Shown: positions 29,979 through 31,412 of the stretch, in pieces
Layout of the letters: each line of letters opens with the position of its first letter
Numbering within the stretch: position 1 is the stretch's first letter
From: JALZAH01 sp051000755
GTDB taxonomy: Bacteria > Actinomycetota > Acidimicrobiia > Acidimicrobiales > Palsa-688
Assembly: GCA_051000755.1 (NCBI GenBank)
Contig: JBPCNZ010000116.1
Location: forward strand, 1 to 31,412
DNA: 31,412 bases
Reading direction: 5' to 3'
Made by a program: the position numbers and the translations under genes
The notes under the pieces: generated by a model
Database searches by the model: none
The model's input: the letters and a program-made list of their open reading frames with translations, nothing else
What the model was told of the DNA's origin: nothing

Positions 29979-31403
29979 ATGTTCGACGTGATGATTGTCG
30001 GGTGCGGGCCGACTGGCGCGACGCTGGCCGCCGAACTGCGGCTGCACGATGTGCGGGTACTCGTTCTGGATAGGGAAACCGAGCCCGTGTCGTTCGCTCG
30101 CGTGGTCGGCCTGCATATTCGCAGTATCGAGCTGATGGCAATGCGCGGACTGCTGGAGCGCATTCTCGAACACGGAAGACAGCGCCCAGCAGGCGGATCA
30201 TTCGCCGCCATCACCAAACCCGCCCCCAGGGGCCTGGATTCCGCGCACGCCTATCTGCTGGGAATCCCGCAGCCGGTCATCGTTCACCTGCTCGAAGAGC
30301 ATGCGATCGACCTGGGTACGCAGGTCCGGCGCGGTTGCGCGGTGGCCCATTTCGTGCAGGACGACGCGGGTGTGACCGTCGAGCTGGCCGATGGCGAACA
30401 GCTGCGTTCGCACTACCTCGTCGGCTGTGACGGCGGGCGCAGTACGGTGCGCAAACTGCTCGGCGTCGGCTTCCCCGGCGAGCCCTCGCGGACCGACACG
30501 CTGATGGGCGAGATGGAAGCGGGCGTGCGGCAGGAGGAGATCGCTGCCAAGGTAACCGAAATCGGCGAGACCAATAAGCGATTCAGCTTCGGGTCGTTCG
30601 GCGAAGGGGTCTATCGCGTCGTAGTCCCCGTCGTGGGAGTCAGCGATAGCGCGGAACCGCCCACTATCGAGGACTTCAAACAACAGTTGCGCGCCATCGC
30701 CGGAACCGATTTTGGCGTGCACTCACCGCGCTGGTTGTCCCGCTTCGGGGATACCACACGGCTAGCCGAACGTTTTCGGGTCGGGCGGGTGCTGCTGGCC
30801 GGCGATGCGGCACACGTCCATCCACCCACCGGCGGACAGGGCCTCAATCTGGGCGTTCAGGACGCATTCAACCTCGGATGGAAACTGGCCGCACAGATCA
30901 GCGGATGGGCGCCGGAAGCTCTGCTGGACACCTACCAGGCCGAACGTCGTCCGGTCGCCGAGGACGTGCTGGACAACAGCCGCGCCCAGATGGAACTGCT
31001 GTCCACCGAACCAGGCCCGCAGGCCGTGCGCAGGCTGCTCACCGAACTGATGGACTTCGACGAGGTGAACCGCCATCTGATCGAGAAGATCACCGCGATC
31101 GCCATCCGCTACGACTTCGGCGAAGGCCCCGACCTGCTCGGCCGCCGCCTGCGCGACATCGACGTGCAACAGGGCCACCTCTACGGTCTGCTGCATCGCG
31201 GCCGCGGCCTGCTGCTGGACCGCACCGAACGGCTCACCGCCGGCGGCTGGTCGGACCGGGTCGACCACCTCTCGGATCCCACTGCGGTATTGGATGTTCC
31301 GTGCGTCCTGCTACGCCCCGACGGACACGTCGCCTGGATCGGCGACGATCAGCAGCACCTGGGCGACCACCTCTCCCGCTGGTTCGGCAAGCCCGCCGAC
31401 TGA
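29979..31403 (+). CDS. rox: Rifampicin monooxygenase (Rox/RIFMO)-like FAD enzyme
   Basis: Class A flavoprotein monooxygenase of 474 residues. The FAD Rossmann motif is VGCGPTG (7-13), the DG motif CDGGRSTVRKLLG starts at 150, and the GD motif LLAGDAAHVHPPTGGQGLNL spans 272-291. From memory it resembles the Nocardia rifampicin monooxygenase along its whole length, including IEDFKQQLRAIAGTDFGVHS and STEPGPQAVRRLLTELMDF, and has the same length. Those enzymes hydroxylate and open the rifamycin ansa bridge using NADPH and O2; a different aromatic substrate cannot be excluded. Codons ending in A or T (GAA, CAA) look more frequent than in neighbouring genes, suggesting transfer. TAGCCT at 29949 is a possible -10; no ribosome-binding site precedes the ATG. 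Confidence 0.85.
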   Translation: MFDVMIVGCGPTGATLAAELRLHDVRVLVLDRETEPVSFARVVGLHIRSIELMAMRGLLERILEHGRQRPAGGSFAAITKPAPRGLDSAHAYLLGIPQPVIVHLLEEHAIDLGTQVRRGCAVAHFVQDDAGVTVELADGEQLRSHYLVGCDGGRSTVRKLLGVGFPGEPSRTDTLMGEMEAGVRQEEIAAKVTEIGETNKRFSFGSFGEGVYRVVVPVVGVSDSAEPPTIEDFKQQLRAIAGTDFGVHSPRWLSRFGDTTRLAERFRVGRVLLAGDAAHVHPPTGGQGLNLGVQDAFNLGWKLAAQISGWAPEALLDTYQAERRPVAEDVLDNSRAQMELLSTEPGPQAVRRLLTELMDFDEVNRHLIEKITAIAIRYDFGEGPDLLGRRLRDIDVQQGHLYGLLHRGRGLLLDRTERLTAGGWSDRVDHLSDPTAVLDVPCVLLRPDGHVAWIGDDQQHLGDHLSRWFGKPAD

Positions 31404-31412
31404 TTTCAGGCC

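Overview
The window is about 31.4 kb of very GC-rich DNA with the gene content of a high-GC actinobacterium. Acidimicrobiia is my best guess, by inference from gene order, the split glycine decarboxylase and the alkB/rubredoxin pair; no rRNA or tRNA is present to test it. Many genes, on both strands, begin 5-8 nt after a TANNNT hexamer with no Shine-Dalgarno sequence, so leaderless transcription appears common. I used these hexamers to choose several starts.

Left part (1-7.5 kb): a formate/nitrite-type transporter, a fragment of a VOC protein, an SDR oxidoreductase, an M20 peptidase, a nucleotidyltransferase-like protein, a tiny Cys-rich protein, a membrane-protein gene broken by an in-frame TAG, a NifU-type Fe-S scaffold and two envelope proteins (DUF4333-like; DUF2516/DUF2510-like).

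Central core (7.5-19.3 kb): pgsA, a sugar-nucleotidyltransferase/pseudo-phosphomannomutase fusion, then gcvH, a garA-like FHA gene, an ftsR-like MerR gene, a DUF151 nuclease and a second MerR gene. This order matches the Mycobacterium tuberculosis Rv1826-Rv1830 block. After a frameshifted AbiEi/DUF559 gene and a 405-bp intergenic region with nested inverted repeats and an 11-bp tandem repeat come gcvT, gcvPA and gcvPB. Together with gcvH these encode the T, P and H proteins of glycine cleavage; the L protein is not in the window.

Right part (19.3-27.1 kb): a two-helix membrane protein with a RodZ-type C-terminal domain, a divergent PlsY-like protein overlapping degV, an alpha/beta hydrolase, a XerC/D-like tyrosine recombinase, and a TetR gene divergent from alkB and an AlkG-type rubredoxin (alkane hydroxylation).

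Right edge (27.1-31.4 kb) looks accessory: a RecB/Cas4-like Fe-S protein with an altered active site, a palindrome shaped like a Xer recombination site, a zinc-ribbon protein, a 105-bp segment bounded by 13-bp inverted repeats, an alternative-oxidase-like diiron protein with all six predicted metal ligands, and a close relative of rifampicin monooxygenase (Rox) whose codon use looks different by eye. AlkB, the AOX-like protein and Rox are all predicted O2-using enzymes within about 6 kb.
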